Of a DNA stretch of 64,000 nucleotides, positions 1 to 9,429 are shown one piece after another. The DNA comes from an uncultured Opitutaceae bacterium (GTDB lineage: Bacteria > Verrucomicrobiota > Verrucomicrobiia > Opitutales > Opitutaceae). Under the pieces are notes generated by a model, which did not search any database, was not told where the DNA came from, and worked only from the letters and a program-made list of their open reading frames with translations. Both the position numbers and the translations under genes were made by a program. The stretch spans positions 1-64,000 of the forward strand of contig CAIOZY010000036.1 of NCBI GenBank assembly GCA_903862935.1, given 5' to 3'. Position 1 is the first letter of the stretch. Each line of letters begins with the position of its first letter.

Positions 1-126
1 ACGGATAGATTTGGGCCAACACCCCTATGCTCAGGTGTTCGGAGATTTTCCCTCCCGTTCCCATCGTCATCGCGCTGCGTGCCATCACCCCAGCGTCCAG
101 ATGATCGATCGAGCGTCAATCCTTAA

Positions 127-1629
127 GTTAACAGTATTGGGGCTAACCCCGCAAATGCATCCCAGCTTGTTACTGACGCGATAGCCGCCAATCCGGACCA
201 GGCAGTAGCCATCACTGCCGCGGCCATAACTGCCGCTCCTACTCAAGCGAGTAATATTACGACGGCCGCTATCACCGCAGCGCCCACCCAGGTCGCCGCC
301 GTCACCGCGTCTGCAATCACGGCAGCTCCGACCCAGGTTGCCGCGGTCACGACCGCTGCCATCAACGCGGCGCCAACCCAAGTTTCGGCAGTCACCTCGG
401 CCGCCTGCACCGCCGCCCCGACTCAGGTCGCAGCCGTCACGACCGCCGCCGTCACCGCTGCCCCCACGCAGGTTGCCGCAGTCACTGCGGCCGCTATCAC
501 CTCCTCTCCGACCCAGGTTGCCGCAGTAACGACCGCCGCCGTTAACGCCGCCCCGACGCAGGTTGCTGCAGTCACTGCGGCCGCTGTCACTGCCGCTCCG
601 ACTCAGGCCGCCGCAGTCACGACCGCCGCATGCACTGCGGCACCGACCCAGGCTGCCACGGTCACGGCTGCCGCAATCACGGCTGCACCGACCCAGGCCG
701 CCAATGTAACGACTGCTGCCATCACCGCGGCACCCACCCAGGCTGCCGCCGTGACCTCTGCCGCCATCACTACGGCGCCGACCCAGGTTGCCGCCGTCAC
801 AACCGCGGCCATTACCGCGGCACCCACCCAGGCCGCCGCGGTCACCGCAGCCGCGGTCACCGCGGCACCCACCCAGGCCGCCGCGGTCACGACCGCCGCC
901 ATCACCGCCGCACCCACCCAGGCTGCAACCGTGACCTCAGCCGCGGTCACCGCAGCACCCACCCAGGCCGCCGCGGTCACGACCGCTGCCATCACCGCCG
1001 CGCCCACCCAGGCTGCAACCGTTACCGCTGCAGCCGTCACCGCCGCGCCCACACAGGCCGCCGCCGTCACTACCGCAGCCGTCACCGCAGCGCCCACCCA
1101 GGCCGCAACCGTTACCGCTGCAGCCGTCACCGCCGCGCCCACACAGGCCGCCGCCGTGACTTCCGCAGCAGTCACCGCAGCGCCGGCTGAGTCCGCCGCT
1201 TCGGTTGCCCAAGCTGCCGTCACTGCAGCCCCCACCCAGGCGGCAGCAGTAACCGCCGCTGCAGTCACGGCCGCTCCGACGCAGGCCGCCGCAATTACAA
1301 CGGCAGCCGCGACCACGGCGCCCGCCTCCGTCACGACGGCGATTTCGAACGCCACATCGGCTGGCACCGCAGCCACCTCAGCAGCAACCGAGGCAACGAC
1401 GGCTGCGACGACCGCCACCACAGCGGCGACCGCGGCGACGACCACGGCGACAACCGCCACCGCAGCTTCAACCACGGCGACGACCTCGACGACCACAGCG
1501 ACGGCAGCTGCGACTACGGCGACCACGGCGACGACGACCGCAACCCAGACCGTGACGCAAACGACGCAGACCAACCAGAACACGACGCCGACGAACAACA
1601 ACAACAACAACGTTAGCCCGTCGACCTGA
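127..1629 (+). CDS. Ala/Thr-rich tandem-repeat protein, start unresolved
   Basis: The frame is open from just after a TAA at 124-126 to a TGA ending at 1629 and has no ATG before 751, so the true start is either a frame-shifted one further upstream or a non-standard codon. The protein has three parts: a short diverged head, about 24 copies of a 15-residue unit of the type AAAVTTAAITAAPTQ, and a C-terminal tail of almost pure Ala/Thr that ends in six Asn. No catalytic motif or membrane segment is visible. It lies 19 bp upstream of an outer-membrane barrel and the polysaccharide export genes on the same strand, so a surface or matrix role is plausible, but that is inference. The reverse strand is also open because of the repeat composition, but this strand matches the neighbouring operon. 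Confidence 0.55.
   Translation, partial: VNSIGANPANASQLVTDAIAANPDQAVAITAAAITAAPTQASNITTAAITAAPTQVAAVTASAITAAPTQVAAVTTAAINAAPTQVSAVTSAACTAAPTQVAAVTTAAVTAAPTQVAAVTAAAITSSPTQVAAVTTAAVNAAPTQVAAVTAAAVTAAPTQAAAVTTAACTAAPTQAATVTAAAITAAPTQAANVTTAAITAAPTQAAAVTSAAITTAPTQVAAVTTAAITAAPTQAAAVTAAAVTAAPTQAAAVTTAAITAAPTQAATVTSAAVTAAPTQAAAVTTAAITAAPTQAATVTAAAVTAAPTQAAAVTTAAVTAAPTQAATVTAAAVTAAPTQAAAVTSAAVTAAPAESAASVAQAAVTAAPTQAAAVTAAAVTAAPTQAAAITTAAATTAPASVTTAISNATSAGTAATSAATEATTAATTATTAATAATTTATTATAASTTATTSTTTATAAATTATTATTTATQTVTQTTQTNQNTTPTNNNNNNVSPST
202..1284 (+). repeat. 45-bp in-frame tandem repeat, about 24 copies
   Basis: The units are 15 codons long and nearly all end in the residues APTQ. One unit near 1200 carries a single extra codon, so the reading frame is kept throughout. 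Units alternate between TT and TA/TS versions (VTTAA and VTAAA), which suggests expansion as 90-bp pairs. Downstream, 1372-1611 turns into ACG/GCG-type trinucleotide runs and a short AAC run coding for six Asn. Copy number is likely to vary between strains. Confidence 0.9.
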
Positions 1630-1648
1630 CCCACTCCTCCTCCTCGTT

Positions 1649-2779
1649 ATGAACGCGAAGTCATTTCTTATCTATTGCGCTGCCCTGTTGGCCATTGGAG
1701 TGGCCCGAACCCAAGCGATAGAGCTTATTGGGGACGGTGGTGAACTCTTCATCACCGGAACGGCCACTGCAGCCCAGAACGACAACATCTTCCTGAATCA
1801 CAGCAATACGACGAGCGCCCTGGTGCTCGACGTCGTTCCAGGATTGTCGTACGAATTTGGGAAGAACAACGCCCTCACAAAGGGGTCGTTCGCGGCGTAC
1901 GAGGACTTCCAGATGTTCAGCAAGCAGTCGGGGCACCTGAACAACGACATGGGAAACATCGTGAGTTCCCTCAAGTACGACGATGCGAAGACGAAACTCA
2001 ACTTCGACGCCAGCTGGCACCAGATGGACCAAGCTCAGGTCGGCCTGCAAAACCTAGCCTTCCTCGTGAACCGCAATGTGTATCACGCAGGTGGAACCGG
2101 GGAACTTTCGATCACCGACAAGTCGAGCTTTGGGACGGGCATTGTGTTCGATGACACCGACTACCGCGCCGTGGGCTTCATGGACTATCGGTACATCGAG
2201 CTGCCGGTGAACTACTATTTCAAGGTTGAGCCCAAGCTCGATCTGAGCGCCGGCTTCCGTTACCGCATCAACACGGTAGGAGTCGGTGGCATCGACAGTC
2301 GCGACTTCTTCTACAACGTGGGCGCCCGCGGCGAGTTCTCACCCAACCTCACCGGCGAGGTTCAAGTCGGCTACATCGAGCACAAGCTGGACAACGGAGT
2401 CACGAAGAACGGCATCGGCCTCGATTCAAACCTCACGTTTGCCTACTCACCGAAGACTTCGCTGACCCTGACGGCCAAGAACGACTACAGCTATGTCGCG
2501 ACCGGCTCCTCGATCCGCGACCTGGGATTCGCCCTGTCGGGTAACTCATCTCTCACCGACCAATGGCTCCTCGACGCGCGCTTCGGCTACGACGAGAACA
2601 GCTACATCGCGACGACCCAGAAGGACAACGTCTATAACTTCCGCGTCGGCGCAACCTACATCGTGTCCACCGCCGTGCGGGTCTCCGCGGCCTATACGTA
2701 CATGCAGGATAACTCCAACGTGGTCGCAGCAAGCTTCAAGAATAACACGTTCAGCCTATCCGCCACGCTTCACTATTGA
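1649..2779 (+). CDS. Outer-membrane beta-barrel protein of the EPS export cluster
   Basis: The 376-residue protein begins with a clear signal peptide (about residues 1-23, hydrophobic core then ARTQA) and continues as alternating amphipathic strands rich in Tyr, Asn, Gly and Asp. It ends in an aromatic residue (ATLHY), as outer-membrane barrels usually do. The pattern fits the putative beta-barrel porin 2 type often coded beside Wza/Wzc polysaccharide export genes. Its stop overlaps the region before the Wza-like gene, so the genes are probably co-transcribed. It may form or assist the outer-membrane exit of a secreted polysaccharide; the substrate cannot be read from the sequence. Confidence 0.75.
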   Translation: MNAKSFLIYCAALLAIGVARTQAIELIGDGGELFITGTATAAQNDNIFLNHSNTTSALVLDVVPGLSYEFGKNNALTKGSFAAYEDFQMFSKQSGHLNNDMGNIVSSLKYDDAKTKLNFDASWHQMDQAQVGLQNLAFLVNRNVYHAGGTGELSITDKSSFGTGIVFDDTDYRAVGFMDYRYIELPVNYYFKVEPKLDLSAGFRYRINTVGVGGIDSRDFFYNVGARGEFSPNLTGEVQVGYIEHKLDNGVTKNGIGLDSNLTFAYSPKTSLTLTAKNDYSYVATGSSIRDLGFALSGNSSLTDQWLLDARFGYDENSYIATTQKDNVYNFRVGATYIVSTAVRVSAAYTYMQDNSNVVAASFKNNTFSLSATLHY

Positions 2780-2811
2780 CGGTGGAGCGAGCTTACCGTC
2801 CGAATGTCCGA

Positions 2812-3429
2812 ATGCTTTGGCGTTTGATATGCATCATTGGTTTGATGTTATCTCTTGGATCGATGCGGCTGCGGGCCGCGGATGAACCCCAAGCTGCTCC
2901 CCCGGCCACGACGCCTCCCTCACGGGCCGATTACATCCTTCAGCCTTTCGACCTGATAAAGATCGAGGTGTTTCAAGAGCCCGACCTGGAGCGCCAGGTG
3001 CGCCTTTCCCAGGATTCGATTGTGACCCTGCCGCTGATCGGTCCGATAGCCATGAAGGGAAAGACGGTCGCGGAGGCTCAAAAGATGATCAGGGATCTCT
3101 ATGATCGGGAGTACCTGGTCAACCCCCAGATCAATCTTGAGGTCATTGAGTATGCCAAGGAAACCGTCACGGTCCTGGGGTCGGTGAACACTGCGGGAGC
3201 GGTGCTGATCCCGCCGGACCAGCCCCTGAAGCTCCTTGACGCCATCGGACGGGCCGGGGGATTCAGCCGTCTTGCCGACCGGAAGCACCTCAAGCTCACG
3301 CGCATGGGAGACGATGGGAAAACTTCAACCGTTGTCATCAACGCAGACGACATCATCGGGAGCACCTCGGGCGACCAATGGGTCCTTATAAAAGGTGACG
3401 TGATCTACGTACCCGAGCGCATCCTCTGA
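2812..3429 (+). CDS. Polysaccharide biosynthesis/export protein, Wza-like
   Basis: The protein has a hydrophobic export signal (residues 1-22 from the chosen ATG), then a Poly_export domain with the typical DYILQPFDLIKIEVF opening, and then an SLBB-type segment (VLGSVNTAGAVLIPP) ending in a KGDVIYVPE strand. This order is that of the outer-membrane export proteins that form the channel for capsule or exopolysaccharide. At 205 residues it is shorter than E. coli Wza, consistent with the short one-SLBB versions. In-frame TTG/GTG codons exist further upstream (2776-2784), but the ATG at 2812 places the signal peptide at the N terminus. It sits 3 bp before the autokinase gene. Confidence 0.85.
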   Translation: MLWRLICIIGLMLSLGSMRLRAADEPQAAPPATTPPSRADYILQPFDLIKIEVFQEPDLERQVRLSQDSIVTLPLIGPIAMKGKTVAEAQKMIRDLYDREYLVNPQINLEVIEYAKETVTVLGSVNTAGAVLIPPDQPLKLLDAIGRAGGFSRLADRKHLKLTRMGDDGKTSTVVINADDIIGSTSGDQWVLIKGDVIYVPERIL

Positions 3430-3432
3430 CCC

Positions 3433-5670
3433 ATGGAGCAACAAAAGAAAACAAGGGGACCGGGCTACGGATCCAGCGGCTATGGGTACCGCTACCGCGG
3501 CACGTACGGCTACGGCAACTCCTACGGCGGCTACGGATATGGCTACGGCTATTCGGGGCAGGGCGCGGGCGAGACGATGGTCCAGCGCACCCTTCAGGAC
3601 TATCTCCTGATCCTGAGGGAGCGCATGTGGTACGTGATCGCAGCCTTCATCGTGGTGTTTGCGTCCACCCTGATCTACACGTTCGCGGAGACCCCGATCT
3701 TTCAGTCGACAGCCACGGTGGAGATCTTCCGCCGCAACCCAATGGTGATGCAGGTCCAGCAGGTCATGGACAGCGAGATCCGCTCTGCCGAGGACCTGAA
3801 CACGCAGGTTAACATACTCAAGAGCGACACCATCGTCCAGCGCGTGGCCAACCGCCTTTCGGGAGACGACAGGCAGCGGTTCCTCGCCCCTTACGTGCGG
3901 TCCGGCCGTCCGGTTCCCGAGCCCGCGGGCATACTCGCGAGGAACCGCGAGATCGTGCCGCAGCGCCTCAGCCTCATCATCGACATCCAGTACCGGCACC
4001 CGGACCGGGAGATCGCCGCAAAGGTGGCCAACTTCTTCGCGGACGAATACATCGCCTATAATGCCCACACCCTTGTCGACGAGTCGATGAAGGCCGTAGA
4101 GGAGCTCGACAAGCGGGCGAACGAACAGCGTAAGAAGGTCGATGACATCGCGGCGTCGCTCCAAGCCTACCGCGAGAAGAACAACATGGTCTCGCTCGAC
4201 CAGCGCAAGGACATCGTCACCGAGAAGCTCAAGGGGCTGAACGTCTTTGTGACCCAGAACGCGTCTGCCCTCCAGGAGGCGGAGACCCGCTGGAAGCAGG
4301 TCGCGACCTTGAGACAGCGCGGGGACGACCTTCTCAATCTTCCGTTCATCGCCTCTGTTCCGGCCGTCGCCCAGCTCCAGCAGCAGGTGGCAACCCAGAA
4401 GATCACCGTCGCTCAGCTAGCCAGGCGATACCGGGCGAACCACCCGGCGATGCAGCAGGCCGTTAACTCCCTGAACGAGGCGCAGCGCCAGCTGAAGCAG
4501 GCGATCGACATCAGCACAGCCCAGGTTGAAACCGAATACCAGACGGCACTGCAGAACTACGGCAAGGCCCAGGCGGCGCTCGCCGCCCAGGAGAACGACT
4601 CTCTCAAGCTCGACCGCTTCGGCCTCGAGTACACCAACCTTGAGCGCGACTATGAGGTGAACCAGAAGCTGCTCGAGCACATCCTCGAGCGGATGCGCGA
4701 GACCTCGATGAGCAGCTCGATCGAGAGCCAAAACGCGCGCCTCGTTGACCGGGCCTCTCCTGGAGGCCGGCCCATCTCACCGAAGTACCCCCTTAACCTC
4801 GGCCTTGGCGCTATAGGCGGGCTGGGCTTGGGCTTGGCTCTGGCATTCTTCGTCGCCTACACGGACGACCGGATCAAGAGCGCGTTCGACATCGAGACCA
4901 TCGTCGGCCTGCCGCTGACGGGCATCATTCCCGAGGTCAGGCGGCTCGGGGACGCCGAGCAGATGGAGAAGAACGCCTCAAAGAGCACCATGAGCGGCGA
5001 GGTCTCAGAGTCGTTCTCGACCCTCTTGTCCTCATTGAAGCTCAAGGAGGAGAGCAAGAACGCCCAGTGCATGCTCATCACGAGCACCATCGCTGGCGAG
5101 GGAAAGACCTTCATCATCACCCATCTCGCCCAAACCTTCGGGGCCCACGGCGAGCGCGTGGTCGTCGTCGACTGCGATCTGCGCAGGCCGGCGGTCAGCC
5201 GCGTGTTTCACTTGGAGAACCTCAAGGGCGTGGTCGACATCTGCACGGCGGGAATGTCCATTGACGAGGCGGTCCACAAGGAGGTCAGGAAGAACGTCGA
5301 TGTCATCCTCACGGGGGGTCGCTCAAAGAACCCGACCCAGACGCTGAACAGCAAGGAGTTCGCGGTGATGGTCTCGGAGCTGCGCAAGAGGTACGACCGG
5401 GTCTTCATCGACACCCCGCCGGTAGCGATCGTCAGCGACGCCCTGATCATCATGCCGCTCGTCGACGGTTGGCTTTACTCGATCTACTTCAACAAGGTCC
5501 GTCGCAAGGTGGCGGAATTCGCGGTAAAGCGCCTGCTTGATGTGAACGTGCCGAGTTTTGGAGCCGTCCTGAACGGCCTCACGGGCGGGGTCGGCGGCTA
5601 CTACTACTCCCACTACTACGACAAGTCCTACAAAAACTACTACGTCACCAAGACGCCGATAGAGGACTGA
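3433..5670 (+). CDS. Polysaccharide co-polymerase / tyrosine autokinase, Wzc-like
   Basis: This 745-residue inner-membrane protein controls polysaccharide chain length and export. It contains a Wzz-type first membrane segment (about residues 66-84), a long periplasmic coiled-coil with a GNVR-type region, a second membrane segment (about 452-475, followed by DD) and a cytoplasmic BY-kinase domain. Visible kinase motifs are Walker A (GEGKT, near 555), Walker A' (VVVVDCDLRRP) and Walker B (VFIDTPP). The C terminus carries a Tyr cluster (GGYYYSHYYDKSYKNYY), the usual autophosphorylation tail. Unusual is the N-terminal extension at residues 9-46, almost entirely Gly and Tyr with some Ser/Arg. It is adjacent to the Wza-like gene, as is typical for this pair. 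Confidence 0.92.
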   Translation: MEQQKKTRGPGYGSSGYGYRYRGTYGYGNSYGGYGYGYGYSGQGAGETMVQRTLQDYLLILRERMWYVIAAFIVVFASTLIYTFAETPIFQSTATVEIFRRNPMVMQVQQVMDSEIRSAEDLNTQVNILKSDTIVQRVANRLSGDDRQRFLAPYVRSGRPVPEPAGILARNREIVPQRLSLIIDIQYRHPDREIAAKVANFFADEYIAYNAHTLVDESMKAVEELDKRANEQRKKVDDIAASLQAYREKNNMVSLDQRKDIVTEKLKGLNVFVTQNASALQEAETRWKQVATLRQRGDDLLNLPFIASVPAVAQLQQQVATQKITVAQLARRYRANHPAMQQAVNSLNEAQRQLKQAIDISTAQVETEYQTALQNYGKAQAALAAQENDSLKLDRFGLEYTNLERDYEVNQKLLEHILERMRETSMSSSIESQNARLVDRASPGGRPISPKYPLNLGLGAIGGLGLGLALAFFVAYTDDRIKSAFDIETIVGLPLTGIIPEVRRLGDAEQMEKNASKSTMSGEVSESFSTLLSSLKLKEESKNAQCMLITSTIAGEGKTFIITHLAQTFGAHGERVVVVDCDLRRPAVSRVFHLENLKGVVDICTAGMSIDEAVHKEVRKNVDVILTGGRSKNPTQTLNSKEFAVMVSELRKRYDRVFIDTPPVAIVSDALIIMPLVDGWLYSIYFNKVRRKVAEFAVKRLLDVNVPSFGAVLNGLTGGVGGYYYSHYYDKSYKNYYVTKTPIED

Positions 5671-5901
5671 AAAGGCTCAGCAGGGGCTTTAGGTGGGATG
5701 CCCGGACCTGAGGAAAAGCGGGCTCAGAGTGGGAGGACCTGCGGTTGTCCCCGATGGGACGCAGGGATCGGACCGGAGCTACGAAATCTGGGCGCCTGGC
5801 GTTATCTGAGAGAACTCTCGACCGGATGCCAAGCGCCCCTCGGATGAGGTGATCCCGATACGCGGCTGGAACAACCTCGCGAGCATGCTACTATCCTCGC
5901 C

Positions 5902-6711
5902 ATGTCCCCCTCATCCCCGACTTCCGCCGCCACCCGTCCCCTTGTCGGCAAGGTGGCCCTGGTAACAGGAGCCAGCCGCGGAATAGGCCGCGCTATCGCA
6001 GTGCGCCTAGCCCATGACGGAGCCGTCCTCGCCCTTGCGGCCCGCGATGCCAAGCTCCTTCGGGAAGTTGCGGATGAGATTAGGGCCGCAGGCGGTAGGG
6101 CGGAACCGATTACCCTGGACCTGCGCAAACCCGAGACTGCGGGCCAGCTCGTTTCAGCCGCGCTGCGCGCGTTCGGCGGAATAGATATCGTGGTCAACAA
6201 CGCGGGCGCGACCAAGCGAGGGGACTTCTTCAAGCTGACGGACGCCGACTGGGCGGACGGCTACGCTCTAAAACTGTTTGGCGCAGTCCGGCTTGCGAGG
6301 GAGTCCTGGCCTTCGCTGAAGGAACGCCGCGGTTCGCTGCTCAACATCGCCGGTGTCGGGGGGCGCACGCCGGGGCCAGACTTTACGATTGGAGGCTCGG
6401 TCAACGCAGCGGTGCTGGCTTTCACCAAGGCGATCGCCGACGTTGGCGTGCGCGACGGCGTGCAGGTCAACGCCGTCAATCCCGGTTACATCCGCACCGC
6501 CCGCCTCCAAGCGCGTCTTGAGGCGGCGGCGAAGGATGCCGGGGTTAATGTCGATCAGGCGGCGCAACGGATGGTCGTCTCCAACCAGATTGTGCGTCTC
6601 GGCGAACCCGAGGATGTTGCCAACCTGGTCGCCTTCATCGTCTCTCCCGCCGGACGTTTCCTCCAGGGTTCCCTGATCGACCTCGACGGCGGGCAGACCA
6701 AGTCGCTTTGA
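5902..6711 (+). CDS. SDR-fold protein with altered catalytic residues
   Basis: The Rossmann signature is intact: TGASRGIG near residue 20 and an NNAG motif near 95, with the NPGYIRT and DGGQ signatures of the classical SDR fold later. The catalytic positions are not standard. The usual Ser strand reads LNIAGVGG, and where YxxxK is expected the sequence is FTIGGSVNAAVL, with Asn in place of Lys and no Tyr at the normal spacing. Some known SDR subgroups have a Y-to-N arrangement of this kind, so it may be a divergent enzyme or a non-catalytic NAD(P)-binding protein. It is 18 bp upstream of ygiQ on the same strand. The substrate is unknown. Confidence 0.8.
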   Translation: MSPSSPTSAATRPLVGKVALVTGASRGIGRAIAVRLAHDGAVLALAARDAKLLREVADEIRAAGGRAEPITLDLRKPETAGQLVSAALRAFGGIDIVVNNAGATKRGDFFKLTDADWADGYALKLFGAVRLARESWPSLKERRGSLLNIAGVGGRTPGPDFTIGGSVNAAVLAFTKAIADVGVRDGVQVNAVNPGYIRTARLQARLEAAAKDAGVNVDQAAQRMVVSNQIVRLGEPEDVANLVAFIVSPAGRFLQGSLIDLDGGQTKSL

Positions 6712-6729
6712 CAGGGAGGCATCCGCAAT

Positions 6730-8673
6730 ATGGGCGCAACGCTTGCGCCCGGCGTGAAGGTGGGTGAACTTCCCCTTGTCCCCTTGTCGAACTCCTCCAC
6801 TCCCTCAACGCCGCACGATACCATCGCAGACCTATCGCGCTGGTTGCCAACGACACGCGACGAACTTGACGCCCGCGGCTGGGACTTTGTCGACGTCATC
6901 ATCGTCTCGGGCGACGCCTATGTGGACCATCCCGCATTTGGCACAGCGGTCATCGGTCGGCTGATTGAACACGAGGGCTTTCGGGTCGCCATCATTTCCC
7001 AGCCTAATTGGCGCGACGACCTTCGGGACTTCCGCAAGCTCGGGGCGCCGCGCCTGTTCTTCGGCGTCACCTCGGGCTGCATGGACTCGATGGTCAACCG
7101 CTACACCGCCGCAAAGAACCTCCGCAAGGAGGACGCATATACCCCGGGCGGCGAGCACGGTTTCCGGCCGGACTATGCGGCGGTCGTTTACTCCCGCATC
7201 CTCAAACAGCTTTTCCCCGAGGTTCCCGTTCTGCTCGGGGGCATAGAGGCGAGCCTGCGGCGGGTCACCCACTACGATTATTGGTCGGACTCGATCAAGC
7301 CCACCATCCTAGCGGACAGCGGTGCCGACATGCTGGTCTACGGGATGGGCGAGTCCCCTCTTCTGGAGATCCTTCGTTTATTGAAACGGGGTGTGCCGTT
7401 TTCGTCCCTGAAGACCGTAGCCCAAACCGCCGTACTGCTTCCTCCCGGGGCGCCCATTCCCAAGAACCAAAATTGGGAGGATTTCACCCTCCCCTCCCAC
7501 GAGGAGTGCATAGCCGACAGGGCGCTCTATGCCCGCAGCTTCAAGAACATTGAGACCGAGTCGAACCGCGTACGAGCCCGCAGGCTGTTTCAGCCGATAG
7601 CAGGACGACAGTTGATCATCAACCCACCCTTCCCGACGATGACGGAGCGGGAAATCGACGCGAGCTGGGACCTGCCCTACACCCGGCTGCCCCACCCGCG
7701 CTACCGCAAGCGGGGGCCCATCCCCGCCTACGAGATGATCAAGCACTCGATCAACATGCACCGGGGCTGCTTCGGGGGGTGCAGCTTCTGCACGATCTCC
7801 GCCCATCAGGGCAAGTTCGTGGCGAGCCGCAGCAAGCAGAGCATCCTGCGCGAGGTGGAGTCGATCAAGCGCATGCCCGACTTCCACGGCACAATCACCG
7901 ACCTCGGGGGCCCATCGGCAAACATGTACAGGATGAAGGGCAAAGAGCAGTGGATCTGCGACCAGTGCGTACGCCCAAGCTGTGTCTGGCCCGACGTGTG
8001 CCGCAACCTAGACACCGACCACACCCCGTTGCTCGAGGTCTATCAGGCCGTGCGGGAGACCCCGGGTGTGAACCACGCGTTCGTAACGAGCGGGCTTCGC
8101 TACGACCTGTTTCTCCATCAGCATGCGTCGCCCGAGGCGAAGAAGAGCCACGAGCGGTATGTCGATGAACTCGTGGCGCACCACGTGTCGGGCCGACTCA
8201 AGGTCGCCCCGGAGCACACCTCGGATGAGGTGCTGCGGGTCATGCGCAAGCCGACTTTCAATTACTTCCTGCGCTTCAAGGAGAAGTTTGACGCCGCGAA
8301 GGCCAGATTAGGCAAGAAACAGCTTCAGATCGTGCCGTATTTCATCAGCTCGCATCCGGGTTCCAAGCCTGAGGACATGGTCGATCTTGCGGTGAAGACA
8401 AAGGCTCTTGGATTCAAGCTTGAGCAGGTGCAGGACTTCACCCCCACCCCGATGACCGTCGCAACGGAGATCTACGCGTCCGGGGTACATCCGTACACGG
8501 GAAAGCCGGTCGCCGTGGCAAGGACTCCTGGCGAGAAGCAGGAGCAGCGAAGCTTTTTCTTCTGGTACAAGCCTGAGATGCGCGCAGCGCTCCGGTCCAC
8601 CCTCCGGCGAATCGGGCTCGCGGGTGCGGCAAAGCAGCTTCTCGGTGACAGGCCTCCCCGCGACCCTAGCTAA
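6730..8673 (+). CDS. ygiQ: YgiQ family radical SAM protein
   Basis: The 647-residue protein matches the YgiQ (UPF0313) layout: an N-terminal cobalamin-binding-like region (IIVSGDAYVDHPAFG), then a radical SAM domain with the CxxxCxxC cluster motif (GCFGGCSFC, near residue 346) that would bind the 4Fe-4S cluster and SAM. A further Cys cluster (CDQCVRPSCVWPDVC, near 410) and a C-terminal PFFISS-to-YTGKP region are also family features. The chemical reaction of YgiQ is not established. An AGGGAGGC motif about 12 bp upstream supports the ATG. It is followed by 430 bp without a convincing gene. Confidence 0.93.
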   Translation: MGATLAPGVKVGELPLVPLSNSSTPSTPHDTIADLSRWLPTTRDELDARGWDFVDVIIVSGDAYVDHPAFGTAVIGRLIEHEGFRVAIISQPNWRDDLRDFRKLGAPRLFFGVTSGCMDSMVNRYTAAKNLRKEDAYTPGGEHGFRPDYAAVVYSRILKQLFPEVPVLLGGIEASLRRVTHYDYWSDSIKPTILADSGADMLVYGMGESPLLEILRLLKRGVPFSSLKTVAQTAVLLPPGAPIPKNQNWEDFTLPSHEECIADRALYARSFKNIETESNRVRARRLFQPIAGRQLIINPPFPTMTEREIDASWDLPYTRLPHPRYRKRGPIPAYEMIKHSINMHRGCFGGCSFCTISAHQGKFVASRSKQSILREVESIKRMPDFHGTITDLGGPSANMYRMKGKEQWICDQCVRPSCVWPDVCRNLDTDHTPLLEVYQAVRETPGVNHAFVTSGLRYDLFLHQHASPEAKKSHERYVDELVAHHVSGRLKVAPEHTSDEVLRVMRKPTFNYFLRFKEKFDAAKARLGKKQLQIVPYFISSHPGSKPEDMVDLAVKTKALGFKLEQVQDFTPTPMTVATEIYASGVHPYTGKPVAVARTPGEKQEQRSFFFWYKPEMRAALRSTLRRIGLAGAAKQLLGDRPPRDPS

Positions 8674-9104
8674 TTGGGGCGGGTCCATTATTTTACATTC
8701 GGCGCAGCGCTCTCACCATGCCTGGGCTTGCACTAGGGAGGTGCTACCTGGCAAAGACCGCGGCATCTCGCAGCCCAAGAAACTGTGCCAGCGGCGCGCC
8801 CATTCGGAGTAATTCCTCGCCGTATCAGCCTCACCACAAGGGGTCGCGATAGCAGGTTTTGGTCGCCTCTCGGACATTCCTATCTCATTATAGGCGTATC
8901 TTTTGTGAAGTCCAAGGGGCAGAAATCAATCGACGATTGGTTCAGGCATACCGCCGACTGCCTGTTGCCAATTCGAAATTGGGAAGGTCCTGAAATATGC
9001 CCGCCTAATTCAATCAGTGAAACGATTCCCTGTCTTAGGAAAAGGGGATCTGAAGAAAACCGCCTATAGGCCTTCATCAATGCCCTCAAATCTCCGCCAG
9101 TACA
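8674..9104. other. Gene-poor stretch after ygiQ
   Basis: No frame in this stretch shows protein-like composition. Short open frames of up to 94 codons lack recognisable motifs or start signals. Base composition is lower in GC than the flanking genes, as in decayed or recently acquired DNA. No clear terminator, RNA gene or repeat was seen. Confidence 0.5.
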
Positions 9105-9290
9105 TCACTTTTGCATTCGCTCTGCCGGGTCGACTTGCTTGAAATTCTCAAGATTCAAAGCACCAGCCTCCAGATGCGGAGCGTCGCAACCCGCTGCCGT
9201 GTCCTGTTGAACCTTGCGCCAAAATGAAGCCTCGCCCCCATCAGTCAGAGGCTCGTCCTCTGCTCCTGAATCAAAGTCGGCAGTGCCCAC
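9105..9290 (-). CDS. Possible small hypothetical protein or gene remnant
   Basis: A 61-codon frame (starting MGTADFDSGAEDEP) has a hydrophilic, protein-like composition but no recognisable domain and no evident ribosome binding site. It is isolated between ygiQ and a glycosyltransferase on the other strand. It could equally be the tail of a decayed gene or chance. Confidence 0.22.
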   Translation of the reverse strand: MGTADFDSGAEDEPLTDGGEASFWRKVQQDTAAGCDAPHLEAGALNLENFKQVDPAERMQK

Positions 9291-9429
9291 TTGCCCCGCG
9301 GCATGGGTAAGACCCTCGTGCGACTCGCCCCGTCACCTGCACAAGCGAGATCGTACCGAATAGGTGCGCACGCCTCGCTGTGTTCCAATTGCGCACCGAC
9401 CCGGTTTGGGATACTTAGACTCTAGCCCC

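Noticed and set aside
202-1284. Possible CRISPR array
   Set aside because: Units are contiguous 45-bp in-frame coding repeats without spacers.
603-1634. Long minus-strand frame (Val/Ala-rich, 343 codons) opposite the repeat protein
   Set aside because: The repeat composition keeps several frames open on both strands. The plus strand matches the direction of the neighbouring export genes and gives the clean 15-residue unit.
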